From: Aurantiacibacter poecillastricola
GTDB lineage: Bacteria; Pseudomonadota; Alphaproteobacteria; Sphingomonadales; Sphingomonadaceae
DNA: 64,000 bases
Direction: 5' to 3'
Assembly: GCF_030730945.1 (NCBI RefSeq)
Contig: NZ_JAVAMS010000002.1
Location: 992,001-1,056,000 of the forward strand
The number at the start of each line of letters is the position of its first letter. Position 1 is the stretch's first letter. The notes beneath the pieces were generated by a model, which was given only the letters and a program-made list of their open reading frames with translations, did no database searches and had not been told where the DNA came from. This document shows, piece after piece, positions 40,402 through 49,254 of this stretch. The position numbers and the translations under genes were made by a program.

Positions 40402-40803
40402 TTAGCCCCGCAATTTCGCCAATAATTCCCGATCCATCGGCGCGAGCGGCAGTTCGGCAGCTTCGTCGAGCGCAAACCAGCCCCATGCCTGTCCATCGTT
40501 TGCGCACGGCTCGGACACAAACTGGCGCGAAGTGTAAAGATTGAGAACAATTGCCGGTGAACCATTTTCCTCGGCAAAGAATGCCGGTTCCATCTGTGCC
40601 GGATCAAGGGTCAGGCCAAGTTCTTCGGCAATCTCCCTGCATAGCGCAAAGGGCGGATTTTCGCCGTTTTCGACCTTGCCGCCAGGAAATTCCCACAAGC
40701 CGCCGTGATGCTTGTGAGCGAGCCTCTGCTGCAAAAGCACGCGCCCTTCCGCGTCGAACAACGCCAGCGCCACCACCAGAATCCATGTCGGGAAATTTGC
40801 CAC
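40402..40803 (-). CDS. MutT-like Nudix hydrolase (8-oxo-dGTP diphosphatase type)
   Basis: A 133-residue Nudix protein. The Nudix box GGKVENGENPPFALCREIAEELGL (about residues 41-64; longest part from Gly to Leu) fits Gx5Ex7REUxEExGU fully. The preceding LWEFPGG and the N-terminal LLQQRLAHKHHGGLW are typical of MutT, which removes oxidised dGTP. The start is GTG at 40803 with AGG six bases upstream; no in-frame ATG is nearby. It is divergent from the first pilin gene. Other Nudix substrates cannot be excluded. Confidence 0.88.
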   Translation of the reverse strand: MANFPTWILVVALALFDAEGRVLLQQRLAHKHHGGLWEFPGGKVENGENPPFALCREIAEELGLTLDPAQMEPAFFAEENGSPAIVLNLYTSRQFVSEPCANDGQAWGWFALDEAAELPLAPMDRELLAKLRG

Positions 40804-40883
40804 GTTTACCTGCTGTGGGAAGGAAATCTTAAGGCGAAATTGCGAAAACGCAGTCCGGACGTACTCAAGTTAGGGGACCGCCG

Positions 40884-41084
40884 TTGACCGTTAAGTACAT
40901 AATGAAGCGCCTCTTGCGCGATACTGGCGGCGCCACGGCTGTCGAGTACGGCCTTATCATTGCCCTGATCGTCATCGCGATGGTCGCCGGTATGCAAGCC
41001 TTCGCCAACGAAGTCATCGAGATGTGGGGTCTTGTCGGCGACAACTATGAAGAAGCGGCCAGGAAAGCCGCAAACGGCAACTAA
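40884..41084 (+). CDS. Flp-type IVb pilin, first copy
   Basis: A 66-residue pilin precursor. After a short basic leader it has the prepilin peptidase site and hydrophobic helix TGGATAVEYGLIIALIVIAM; cleavage is expected after Gly. The mature tail (NYEEAARKAANGN) is longer and more charged than in the second copy. The start is TTG at 40884 with AGGGGA 8 bases before it; an in-frame ATG at 40902 (MKRLLRD) is the alternative and lacks a good ribosome-binding site. No tad/cpa assembly gene is in the window. Confidence 0.85.
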   Translation: MTVKYIMKRLLRDTGGATAVEYGLIIALIVIAMVAGMQAFANEVIEMWGLVGDNYEEAARKAANGN

Positions 41085-41220
41085 CGCGGTACGCATTACT
41101 GCGAAAACAATAGATCTGACGGTTAGGACTTTTTCAACACCTTATACGTAGAAACCAGATTGCTCGCTCGGAGACATCCGGTTGAGCCGGGTACCGAAGA
41201 CTGAAACCAGGAGACTAGTA

Positions 41221-41406
41221 ATGACCTTCTTCAAGAACATGATCCGCGACGAACAGGGCGCCACCGCCATCGAATACGGCCTGATCGCTGCCCTGATCGC
41301 CGTTGCCGCCATCACCGCCATGCAGAGCCTCGGCGGCGAGCTGACGAACACCTTCACGACCGTTCAGACCCAGCTCGACAACGCGAACGCCAAAGCCCCC
41401 AACTAA
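41221..41406 (+). CDS. Flp-type IVb pilin, second copy
   Basis: A 61-residue pilin precursor with EQGATAIEYGLIAALIAVAA: leader, Gly cleavage site, and the Glu-Tyr pair typical of Flp pilins, then the N-terminal assembly helix. The ATG at 41221 has AGGAG about 9 bases upstream. It follows the first pilin by 136 bases and is closed by two terminators in a row, so it is probably strongly expressed. It is likely the major pilin; the assembly machinery must lie elsewhere. Confidence 0.92.
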   Translation: MTFFKNMIRDEQGATAIEYGLIAALIAVAAITAMQSLGGELTNTFTTVQTQLDNANAKAPN

Positions 41407-41428
41407 GAGTTGATGGCTTAGCCTGAAG

Positions 41429-41458
41429 GGGGCGTCGGGACTACCCGGCGCCCCTTTT
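41429..41458 (+). terminator. First terminator after the pilin genes
   Basis: An 11-bp stem (41429-41439 with 41444-41454, one U-G pair) and a 4-base loop are followed by TTTT (41455-41458). Confidence 0.85.
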
Positions 41459-41478
41459 GCGTGGGCAACGCAGATACA

Positions 41479-41510
41479 GGCCGACAGCGATTTCGCCGTC
41501 GGCCCTTTTT
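41479..41510 (+). terminator. Second terminator after the pilin genes
   Basis: GGCCGAC (41479-41485) pairs with GTCGGCC (41498-41504), extended by GCGA/TCGC inside, and is followed by CTTTTT. It is read on the plus strand; on the minus strand no T-run follows. It shields the convergent protease gene from readthrough. Confidence 0.8.
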
Positions 41511-41541
41511 GCATGTCTTGCAGCTCGATCGTGACAGCCGC

Positions 41542-43014
41542 TCAATTCGCGCGGATCACGATCTTGTACTGGCGGCCGGGAACCAGCTGTTCGTTCGAAC
41601 CAAGGCCGTTCAGAACGCGGAAGCGCGCTTCCTGTCCGTTGTCGTAGGCCATGCGATTCGCCATTGTGCGAACCGTATCGCCCCGGCCAGCCGTCACGAC
41701 ATCGATTCTGCGCGGCGTGACATCGCCTGCTTCCTGCGCGCTGATCCGCCGCATCGACTGGTAGAGCGTGTTGAACACGCCCGACTGCCCGGCGGGCGTG
41801 AGCGCGGAGAAGTGATAGGCCGTATCGTTGTCGAACTCGTAGGCGAAGACGGTGACATCTACCTGCTGCTGGCCATTGCTGACAGTCGCAGTGCCATAGG
41901 CGGCGGGAAGTCCGTTCACCGTCGTGCGCTCTATACTGCGCGGATTGAGCTGTTGCTGTTCCCCGCCCAGCGCATTGAACACGCCCCGCACATAGGCATT
42001 CAGATCGTTATTGTATGGGGCCAGCGTCAACTGCGCGCGGCCCTGATCGCCATTGATGGTAACGGCGCTGGTGCCGTTCACCATGTAGAAGCCCTGCGGT
42101 GCGGTGAAGCTGAAGCGCAGCAACGGGTGAATGAACTGGCGACCCTCGATCACGCCCTGCTCGGGATCGTCGCCGTAGATCATCCCGTCGATTCGCGAGA
42201 GGAACGTCTCGCGATTGACGACGCCCGTGGCATTGCCTGCGAGTTGGCGAGCGTTTTGCACCCGGCTGGCGGGATCGGGGTGGGTAGAGGCCCATTCCGG
42301 AATTGTGGCGTCGCCCCTGCCCTGCAACTGCGCATCGAGCTGGTTCTGAGCAGCAAGGCTCGCCAGCAATGTCGCCATCGCGGTGGGATCGTAGCCTGCA
42401 CGGTTGAGATACTGGATGCCGAGCTGGTCCGCCTCCAGCTCCTGGCTGCGCGAATAGCTGAGCGTGGCGAGCTGCGAGCCCTGGAGGCTCAGCTGCGCGA
42501 GATCCGGGCTGTTGAGCACCGCGCTGCCAAGCACCGCGCCAAGCAGGCCGAGCAGCTGGTTGCGCTGGGCTGCCTGCTGCCTGCGGGCCGAGTGGCGCGC
42601 GGCAACGTGGCCGACCTCGTGCCCCAGAACCGCAGCAAGTTCAGCCTCGTTGTTCATCAGGTTCACCAGCTGGCGCGTCGCGTAGACATAGCCGCCGGGC
42701 ACCGCAAAGGCGTTGTTCACGCTGGAATTGAGCAGCGTCACCTCGAACGCGTCGGGACGGGTGGCCAAGCCCGACTGCACCGCGATGTTGGAGCCGACCT
42801 GATCGACATAGCGGGCATAGGGCCCCGTCATGGCCCCGCCGAATTGCTGGACGAAAGCCTCGTGATTTTCGGCGCCGAGCTGCGCCTCTTCTGCCGTGAT
42901 CGGCGAGCCGGGCGCTACGTTCGCGCCCGGTATGCTGGCACATGCGCCGAGCGCCAGTGAAGCGGCACCGGCAAGCGCGGCGGCAGTCATTTTGCGGATA
43001 TTCTTGAGCGGCAT
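41542..43014 (-). CDS. M48 family metalloprotease lipoprotein with a LysM-like tail
   Basis: A 490-residue lipoprotein (lipobox LGAC near residue 24). The zinc site HEVGHVAARH is at about residues 132-141 and the third ligand in SRSQELEADQLG at about 181-192. After the peptidase region a C-terminal LysM-like segment (GDTVRTMANRM, VLNGLGSNEQLVPGRQYKI) suggests peptidoglycan contact. It resembles BepA/YfgC- and LoiP-type periplasmic quality-control proteases. AGGAGG precedes the ATG. It is downstream of accA with a 70-base gap. Confidence 0.88.
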   Translation of the reverse strand: MPLKNIRKMTAAALAGAASLALGACASIPGANVAPGSPITAEEAQLGAENHEAFVQQFGGAMTGPYARYVDQVGSNIAVQSGLATRPDAFEVTLLNSSVNNAFAVPGGYVYATRQLVNLMNNEAELAAVLGHEVGHVAARHSARRQQAAQRNQLLGLLGAVLGSAVLNSPDLAQLSLQGSQLATLSYSRSQELEADQLGIQYLNRAGYDPTAMATLLASLAAQNQLDAQLQGRGDATIPEWASTHPDPASRVQNARQLAGNATGVVNRETFLSRIDGMIYGDDPEQGVIEGRQFIHPLLRFSFTAPQGFYMVNGTSAVTINGDQGRAQLTLAPYNNDLNAYVRGVFNALGGEQQQLNPRSIERTTVNGLPAAYGTATVSNGQQQVDVTVFAYEFDNDTAYHFSALTPAGQSGVFNTLYQSMRRISAQEAGDVTPRRIDVVTAGRGDTVRTMANRMAYDNGQEARFRVLNGLGSNEQLVPGRQYKIVIRAN

Positions 43015-43084
43015 GCAGTCCTCCTCCTAGGTGTTTCAGGAAACCTTGGAGTCCAACCTATGTTCCCGCCCGGCCTGTGGCGCT

Positions 43085-44044
43085 TCAGCGGGAGAGCGTG
43101 CGCCCTATGGCGAGGAAACGTTCCTCGCGCTGGCGGCGCAGCGCATCGGCATCGAGGCCCGCAAGCCCTTCCAGTTCCTCGCCAATCGCTTTCGCCAGCG
43201 ACGTGATGGCAGCTTCAGGGTCGCGCTGGGCCCCGCCTACCGGCTCTGGCACGATACGATCGATCACGCCCAGCTTCGAGAGGTCCTGCGCGGTAATCTT
43301 CATCGCCTCTGCCGCCTGCGGAGCCTTTTCCGCGGTGCGCCACAGGATCGAGGCGCAACCTTCGGGAGAGATCACCGAGTAGACCGCGTGCTCGAACATC
43401 AGCACGCGCTCGGCACTGGCCAGCGCCACCGCGCCGCCGGAGCCGCCCTCGCCCACGATCGCTGCCACCATCGGCACGCCCAGCGCGAGGCAAGCCTCGG
43501 TGGAGCGGGCGATGGCCTCGGCCTGGCCGCGTTCCTCGGCTTCGATACCGGGAAACGCTCCCGAGGTATCGACGAGCGTTACGACAGGCAGTCCGAAACG
43601 GTCCGCCAGTTCCATCAGGCGGATCGCCTTGCGGTAACCCTCCGGCTTGCCCATGCCGAAATTGTGCTTGATCCGCGTCTCGGTGTCGCGGCCCTTTTCA
43701 TGACCGATCAGCACGACCTTGCGCCCTTCGAGCCTGGCGAGGCCGCCCATGATCGCCTGGTCGTCGCCGAAATTGCGATCGCCGCCCAAGGGCATGAAAT
43801 CGGTGAAGGCGTGCTTCACGTAATCGTGGAAATGCGGCCGTCCGGGATGCCGGGCGACCTGCGTTTTCTGCCACGGCGTGAGCTCGCGATAGGTCTGTTG
43901 CAGCATCTGCGCGCTTTTCGTTTCGAGGCGCTGCAATTCGTTGGAAATGTCGACTGCGCCATCGTCCCCGGCGGCGTTGCGCAGTTCGGCGATCCTGGCT
44001 TCCAGTTCGGCGACAGGTTTCTCGAATTCGAGGTATGAGATCAT
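43085..44044 (-). CDS. accA: Acetyl-CoA carboxylase carboxyltransferase subunit alpha
   Basis: Transfers carboxyl from carboxybiotin to acetyl-CoA with AccD, the committed step of fatty acid synthesis. The 319-residue product starts at the ATG at 44044 ([15 protein letters not shown], the family N-terminus) and contains [17 protein letters not shown] and [18 protein letters not shown], plus [20 protein letters not shown]. Length is standard. It lies 10 bases downstream of xerD, probably on one transcript. accD and accB/C are not in the window. Confidence 0.96.
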   Translation of the reverse strand: MISYLEFEKPVAELEARIAELRNAAGDDGAVDISNELQRLETKSAQMLQQTYRELTPWQKTQVARHPGRPHFHDYVKHAFTDFMPLGGDRNFGDDQAIMGGLARLEGRKVVLIGHEKGRDTETRIKHNFGMGKPEGYRKAIRLMELADRFGLPVVTLVDTSGAFPGIEAEERGQAEAIARSTEACLALGVPMVAAIVGEGGSGGAVALASAERVLMFEHAVYSVISPEGCASILWRTAEKAPQAAEAMKITAQDLSKLGVIDRIVPEPVGGAQRDPEAAITSLAKAIGEELEGLAGLDADALRRQREERFLAIGRTLSR

Positions 44045-44054
44045 GGCTCTGCCG

Positions 44055-44933
44055 CTACCCCCTGCCGCGCGTCCCTGCAAGGGGATGGCGTTCGTTCACC
44101 AGCGCCACCAGCCGCGCGGAATCGACATGGGTGTAGATTTGCGTGGTGGCGATATCGGCATGGCCAAGCAAGGTCTGCAATACGCGCAGGTCCGCCCCAC
44201 CCTCCAGCAGGTGCGTGGCGAAGGCATGGCGCAGCACGTGGGGCGAGACCCTCGCCGGATCGATCCCGGCGCGCCCGGCGAGGCTCTTGACCAGTTGGTA
44301 CAGGCGGATGCGGGTCAGGTGCGACTTGCGGGAGGGGAAGAGGAAGGCCGAATTGCTGGCGCGAACTTCCAGCCAGCGCGCCAGCGCGGCCTGCGCGCGC
44401 CGCGATACGGGCACCATGCGCTGTTGACCGCCCTTGCCGGTAACGGTCAGGAAGGGCGCATCGCGCGGCACGGCAGACACGGGCAGACCTACCAGTTCGG
44501 TAGCGCGCAGGCCGGAACCATAGAGCAGTTCGAGCAGGGCCAGCATTCGCAAGGCCGGCGCACGTCCGGTTTCGGCCTCGCTTTCCGCCTGCCTGAAAAG
44601 CGCTTCCACCTCGTCATGCGAAAGGATTTTCGGCAGCGGCCTGCGGGTCTGTGGACGGGGAAGCGCGGTCGAGGGGTCGTCCGCGCGCAGGACTTCCTCC
44701 AGGCAGAAACCGTAGAACTGGCGAAGGGCGGAGATCTTGCGCGCCACGGTAGCAGGCGCAAGGTCGGACCATACGCGGCTCAGCTTCGCGAGGTCGTCCT
44801 TCGTGGCGGCGACGAGGTCGCCAGCCACCTCCTCGCTCCCTTCCAGGTCCCGGCGATAGGCCGCCAACGTGTTCGCCGCCGCGCCCCGCTCTGCAGCAAG
44901 CATGGCAAGGAAGCTGTCGATGGCCGAGGACAT
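44055..44933 (-). CDS. xerD: Tyrosine recombinase XerD
   Basis: A 292-residue recombinase that acts with XerC at dif to resolve chromosome dimers. It has the N-terminal SAM-like domain (LAAYRRDLE). Catalytic residues are visible: Arg in GLRATEL, Lys in [27 protein letters not shown] with His and Arg, [14 protein letters not shown] with His and the nucleophilic Tyr. The neighbouring accA and aroK/aroB genes are the typical chromosomal setting, which argues against a mobile-element integrase. It starts 4 bases after the preceding unknown gene ends. Confidence 0.92.
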   Translation of the reverse strand: MSSAIDSFLAMLAAERGAAANTLAAYRRDLEGSEEVAGDLVAATKDDLAKLSRVWSDLAPATVARKISALRQFYGFCLEEVLRADDPSTALPRPQTRRPLPKILSHDEVEALFRQAESEAETGRAPALRMLALLELLYGSGLRATELVGLPVSAVPRDAPFLTVTGKGGQQRMVPVSRRAQAALARWLEVRASNSAFLFPSRKSHLTRIRLYQLVKSLAGRAGIDPARVSPHVLRHAFATHLLEGGADLRVLQTLLGHADIATTQIYTHVDSARLVALVNERHPLAGTRGRG

Positions 44934-44937
44934 CGCG

Positions 44938-46791
44938 CTAGCCGCGGGCGACCGCCTCCGCGGCGATCATCCGTGCCTCGGCAGACAGGCCCGCAGCATC
45001 GAGCGCGCGCACGATATGATAGAGGTGCCGCGGCGTCATCATGCTCCAGTCGCTACCTTGCATGCCAAGCCCGGCGAGCAGCGCGACCAGGGTAGCATTC
45101 CCCACTTGCCCGGCCCGGTCGATCTTGTCGCTCCACGCGCTGCGGCGCTCGTAATTCACGTTCACGCGCTCGGCGAAGTCAGCGAAATCATCCTGGTCGA
45201 GCCGCCCAAGCCCGGCGAGACCCGCGACGAGGAAGGCGGCTTTGCGCCCGCCGTTACTGCTATCGACGAAATTGTCCACGTCGCCGCTGTCGACCATGCC
45301 GCCCTGCGGCTCGGCCAGCGCGAGAAGCGCCCATGCTTCGCTGCCCTCCGATACGACCTCGCTCCAGCGCAGTGCGTTACGGTCTAGGCCGGCGGTGAGC
45401 ATCGAGGCGATCAGCGGCGCCGCATTCGCGGCGTAATCCTCGCCCACCGGGAAGCGCGCGGCCGCATAGGCGGTAAGGACGAGGCGGCCATAGGCCATCT
45501 CGTCTCCCCACAGGCTCTGCAATGCTGCAAGACGCTGTGCGGGACCATTCGCAACATATGCCTCGCGCAGACCGGCGGCGAGGGTCTTGTCGGCAGCGTC
45601 GTAGCGCTCGCTCGCCCAGAGCTGGGAGTAAAGGTCGACCATCGCGCTGGAAGAAAGGACACCCCGGCTGGCGGCGGTATCGGCGATCTCCACGCGCTGC
45701 AGCAGCGGAGTGGCGGGGATCAGTACGTCGGAGATATCGTAGGAGGGACCGGATTCAGCGCGCAGGTTCTCCGGCAGGTCTTCCCCCACGGCCCGGGCCA
45801 GCGCATAGCGCCATGGCGAGAGACTTTCCACGCCGTCCCACTCCACGTTCACCGCGCGCGCGCTTTCGGCAGCGGCCCCGGCATAGCGCTGGGCAAGACG
45901 CACGTCGATTTCCTCGGCAACGCCGGTGCCAAAGGCGCGTTGCAGGCGCCGCTCGGCGCTGCGCGTTTCGCCCAGATAGGCCGCGCATATTGCTTGCAGC
46001 AGTTCCCATTCGCCGGTGTCGGAAAGATCGCTTTGCAACCGTGCGACCGGGCACATGCCGAGGATGTCGCCGGTCGCGAGATAGGCGTCGAACGCTGCCG
46101 AGGCGAGCGCGGGATCGTATTCCGATCCGTCGATATCCTGCACCAGCGCACGGGCCACGGCCCCCTCGCCCATGTTGACGAGCGCGCGGGCGCGCAACGC
46201 GGCGAAGGTGACGGGATCCATGCCCTGCGGCGCGTCCAGACGGCTGGCGAGGGCACGGCGCAGAAGGATATGCCCCCAGCGCGAAACCAGCGGCCCGTCG
46301 CTTGCCTGCAAGGCCGCGCCGACCAGCGCGGCAGGCTGGTTGCGCAACGAACCCACGGGAAACCCGCCCTCTGCCCGCGCGATGATGCCGACCCGCTCCA
46401 CTTCGCGGCGGGCCGCGGCCGGAATGTCGAATTGCGGGCGCAGGCCGAGAATCTCGTTGATCTCGTCATCCTCCATCCGTTCCAGCTCCGCCAGAGACGG
46501 GAAATCCGCTGGCAGGGTGAAGGAGCTGCCCGAGCCGGAGGATCGGGTATCGGGAATAGGCTGCACCACTTCGCCGCTGCCGGACGAGGGCGCGGCAGGC
46601 GATTGGCTTGGTGTGGGCGATTCCGTTCGAGTGGGCCGCGGAGATGGCGTCGGTGACGGTGTGGGTGCCGATTGCTGCGGTGGCGGATCGCGGAAGATCG
46701 GGGGCAGCAGGTCTTCCGGCCCGCCAGCAAGGGCCAGCGACGACGTGACAGCCAGGGCGGCCCCCGCCAGCAGGACGGCTGCGCCCCTCAC
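44938..46791 (-). CDS. Large exported protein of unknown function upstream of xerD
   Basis: A 617-residue protein with a signal peptide ending near SLALAGG, a Pro/Ser/Thr-rich linker (about residues 30-80, with repeats of TPSPTPSPRP type), then a long Ala/Leu-rich helical region that looks repeat-like (possibly TPR-type solenoid) but has no motif I can name. The start is GTG at 46791, overlapping the stop of the small upstream gene (GTGA). Coupled to a tiny membrane protein and to xerD. I do not recognise the family. Confidence 0.75.
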   Translation of the reverse strand: MRGAAVLLAGAALAVTSSLALAGGPEDLLPPIFRDPPPQQSAPTPSPTPSPRPTRTESPTPSQSPAAPSSGSGEVVQPIPDTRSSGSGSSFTLPADFPSLAELERMEDDEINEILGLRPQFDIPAAARREVERVGIIARAEGGFPVGSLRNQPAALVGAALQASDGPLVSRWGHILLRRALASRLDAPQGMDPVTFAALRARALVNMGEGAVARALVQDIDGSEYDPALASAAFDAYLATGDILGMCPVARLQSDLSDTGEWELLQAICAAYLGETRSAERRLQRAFGTGVAEEIDVRLAQRYAGAAAESARAVNVEWDGVESLSPWRYALARAVGEDLPENLRAESGPSYDISDVLIPATPLLQRVEIADTAASRGVLSSSAMVDLYSQLWASERYDAADKTLAAGLREAYVANGPAQRLAALQSLWGDEMAYGRLVLTAYAAARFPVGEDYAANAAPLIASMLTAGLDRNALRWSEVVSEGSEAWALLALAEPQGGMVDSGDVDNFVDSSNGGRKAAFLVAGLAGLGRLDQDDFADFAERVNVNYERRSAWSDKIDRAGQVGNATLVALLAGLGMQGSDWSMMTPRHLYHIVRALDAAGLSAEARMIAAEAVARG

Positions 46792-46913
46792 GCGCCGATC
46801 TCCGCCGGGTCGACCGGCTGAACGATCAGGCGCTGCTCCTCGCGTCCCCCGTCATACCAGGCAAGCGCAAGGACCACGGCGAGGACCACGGCCAGGATAA
46901 TCGCAATCGTCAT
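46788..46913 (-). CDS. Tiny single-pass membrane protein
   Basis: A 41-residue product starting MTIAIILAVVLAVVLALAWY, a membrane helix, followed by a short charged tail (DGGREEQRLIVQPVDPAEIG). A GTG at 46928 would add five residues and has GAGGGA upstream; either start is possible. Its stop overlaps the GTG start of the 617-residue gene, which supports real coding and co-translation. Function unknown; it may be a membrane anchor or assembly partner. Confidence 0.6.
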   Translation of the reverse strand: MTIAIILAVVLAVVLALAWYDGGREEQRLIVQPVDPAEIGA

Positions 46914-47009
46914 CAGGCTTTTCGACACTTTCGGCAACAGCTTCCCTCGGCCGCATCCTTGCGGCTCATGCTTGCCAGCGCGGTTAGCCCAACTATAGGC
47001 CTTGCGGCA

Positions 47010-47585
47010 ATGACGTTTGCCACCCCCCTCCCCGACGATGCGACGATCCGCGCCATTCGCCGCCGCCTCGACCGGCCGCTCGTGCTGGTAGGCATGATGG
47101 GCGTTGGCAAGTCCACAGTGGGCCGCAAGCTGGCGAGCACGTTGGAAATGGGCTTCCTCGATGCGGACGAGGAAATCAGCGCTGCGGCGAACATGACGAT
47201 TCCGGAAATCTTCGACCTGTTCGGCGAAGGCTATTTCCGCGACGGGGAGCGGCGCGTGATCGCGCGCCTGCTGGAGGAAAGCGGCCATGACTGCGTGATC
47301 GCCACGGGCGGCGGCGCCTTCGTTCAGGACGAGACCCGAGCGTTGATCCTCGAGAAGGGAATCGCCATATGGCTCGACAGCGACGTGGAAACGCTGGTCG
47401 AGCGCGTGGGCCGCAACGACCGCCGCCCGCTCCTGCGCGATGGTGATACGCGCGAGATCATCACCCGCATGAAGAACGAGCGTGAAAGCGCCTATGCGCA
47501 GGCGCCCATCCACATAGAGAGCGACACCGGTCCCCATGCTGAAGCGGTCGCGCGCATCCTGGAGGAACTGGACAGATGGCTGTGA
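47010..47585 (+). CDS. aroK: Shikimate kinase
   Basis: Phosphorylates shikimate in the aromatic amino-acid pathway. The 191-residue product has Walker A GMMGVGKSTVGRKLA (about residues 29-43), the shikimate-binding DADEEI, GGGAF and the lid NDRRPLL. The ATG at 47010 (MTFATPLPDD) is chosen over upstream in-frame codons by family length; the ribosome-binding site is weak. It overlaps aroB by 10 bases and is divergent from the 41-residue gene. Confidence 0.94.
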   Translation: MTFATPLPDDATIRAIRRRLDRPLVLVGMMGVGKSTVGRKLASTLEMGFLDADEEISAAANMTIPEIFDLFGEGYFRDGERRVIARLLEESGHDCVIATGGGAFVQDETRALILEKGIAIWLDSDVETLVERVGRNDRRPLLRDGDTREIITRMKNERESAYAQAPIHIESDTGPHAEAVARILEELDRWL

Positions 47586-48685
47586 TCCGCGTGGAACTGG
47601 CCGGGCGCGGCTACGACGTGCATGTGGGCGAAGGATTGGTCGAGGAGGCCGGCACTCTCGCCGCCGACTTCATCCGCAAGCCGAGCATAGCCGCGGTGGC
47701 GGATCGTAATTCGCACGCCGCGCATGGCCAGCGGCTGGATGCTGCCCTGGCAAAGACTGGCACCAGCGTCGAATGGTTCATCACCGATCCGGGCGAAGGC
47801 GCGAAAAGCTGGGCCGTGCTCGAACGACTGGTCGATTGGCTCCTGGAACGCGGCATCGAGCGGGGCGACCATGTCTTTGCGCTGGGCGGAGGCGTGATCG
47901 GCGACCTCACGGGGTTCGCTGCCGCAGTACTGAAACGCGGATGCGGCTTCGTACAGGTTCCCACCACGCTGCTTGCACAGGTCGACAGCTCGGTTGGCGG
48001 CAAGACCGCGATCAACACGCGGGCTGGAAAGAACCTCGTCGGCGCGTTTCACCAGCCCGCCCTGGTGCTGGCGGACACGGCAACGCTCGCCACCCTGCCC
48101 CCTCGCGAGATGGGTGCAGGCTATGCCGAAGTGATCAAGTACGGCGTCCTTGGCGACGCGGAATTCTTTGCCTGGTGCGAAGAAAACGGTGCCGAGGTGA
48201 TCGCCCGCGATCCCGCGGCCCTGGAATATGCCGTCACGAAAAGCGTCGAGGCGAAGGCCCGCATCGTGGCCGAGGACGAGCGGGAGACGACTGGCAAGCG
48301 CGCGCTGCTCAATCTCGGTCACACATTCGGCCATGCCCTTGAAGCAGAGACCGGCTTTTCCGACCGGTTGTTGCACGGTGAGGCGGTGGCGCTGGGAATG
48401 GTACTGGCGGCCCGCTATTCGGCGCGGCGCGACTATATCCCACTCGAAGAGGCTGCCCGCGTAACGGCCGTCATTGATGGTGCCGGGCTTCGCTCCGAAA
48501 TCGCATCGCTCGGCCTCGATTGCACGGGCGAGAAACTGGCTTCCCACATGCTCCACGACAAGAAAATGGATGCAGGCACCCTGCCTTTCATCCTGCTGCG
48601 TGCGATCGGAGAAGCGTTCCTGGACAAGAGCGTCGAGATGGCGGACGTAGCCGCCTTTCTCGAGGAACAGCTACGAGTGCACTAG
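47576..48685 (+). CDS. aroB: 3-dehydroquinate synthase
   Basis: Converts DAHP to 3-dehydroquinate. The 369-residue product has the NAD-binding GGGVIGDLTGFAAAVLKRG, VDSSVGGKTAIN, EVIKYGVLGD and the zinc-binding LNLGHTFGHALE (about residues 242-253). Complete and standard in length. Overlap with aroK indicates a two-gene operon. Its TAG stop forms a CTAG shared with the convergent DUF421 gene, leaving no room for a terminator. Confidence 0.96.
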   Translation: MAVIRVELAGRGYDVHVGEGLVEEAGTLAADFIRKPSIAAVADRNSHAAHGQRLDAALAKTGTSVEWFITDPGEGAKSWAVLERLVDWLLERGIERGDHVFALGGGVIGDLTGFAAAVLKRGCGFVQVPTTLLAQVDSSVGGKTAINTRAGKNLVGAFHQPALVLADTATLATLPPREMGAGYAEVIKYGVLGDAEFFAWCEENGAEVIARDPAALEYAVTKSVEAKARIVAEDERETTGKRALLNLGHTFGHALEAETGFSDRLLHGEAVALGMVLAARYSARRDYIPLEEAARVTAVIDGAGLRSEIASLGLDCTGEKLASHMLHDKKMDAGTLPFILLRAIGEAFLDKSVEMADVAAFLEEQLRVH

Positions 48686-49218
48686 GCGCCGCCGCTCTCC
48701 GACTTGTCGTCGCTTTTCAGCATCCGTTCCAGCGTGCTGTACTGGCTGGCGGGCGGCCCTTCGATCACGCTGAAGCTGCCATCGCTTTCGAGGACCACCG
48801 CAGCGATGTTCTCGATCTTGCCATGGCCCTTTCCCCGGATCGCCGCCTCGATCTCGCCATGGGTCACGCGCTCGTCCTTCATTTCCTTCTCGAGGAATTC
48901 GCCGTCCTTGAGCAGGATGCGCGAATCCGAGCGGATCACCTGCTTGAACCATCCGAACCTGACCGACAGGAATGCAACCAGCCACTGCAGGAAGGCGAGC
49001 ACGACGAAAGCCGCCAGACCGTCGGCAATGGAAAGGCTGTTCGTCAGCATGACCGAGGCGAGGATCGAGCCCAGCGCCACGGTCACTACCAGATCGAAGA
49101 TATTGAGCTTGGCGATGGATCGCTTGCCCGCGAATTGCAGGATGGCAATCAGGGCAAAATAGATAACGAGCGTCGTCAGCGCGATGATGCCGATATCGGA
49201 CCAGTTGTCGAACCACAT
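48682..49218 (-). CDS. DUF421 (YetF-like) membrane protein, copy 1
   Basis: A 178-residue protein with two or three N-terminal membrane helices (about residues 8-85) followed by a soluble domain containing SDSRILLKDGEFLEKEMKDE, the DUF421 signature. It closely resembles the next gene: both start MWFD(N/S)WSD and share GKRS(I/L)AKLNIFDLVVTVALGS. The C-terminal tail (KSDDKSESGGA) differs. Function is unknown. The start ATG at 49218 mirrors that of copy 2. Its stop overlaps the aroB stop. Confidence 0.88.
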   Translation of the reverse strand: MWFDNWSDIGIIALTTLVIYFALIAILQFAGKRSIAKLNIFDLVVTVALGSILASVMLTNSLSIADGLAAFVVLAFLQWLVAFLSVRFGWFKQVIRSDSRILLKDGEFLEKEMKDERVTHGEIEAAIRGKGHGKIENIAAVVLESDGSFSVIEGPPASQYSTLERMLKSDDKSESGGA

Positions 49219-49254
49219 GCCTTGCCAATGCCTCGCGAACCGAATGGGGTCCAC

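Noticed and set aside
44055..44933. Integrase marking a genomic island
   Set aside because: The flanking accA, aroK and aroB genes and the XerD motifs point to the housekeeping recombinase; no att sites or phage genes nearby.
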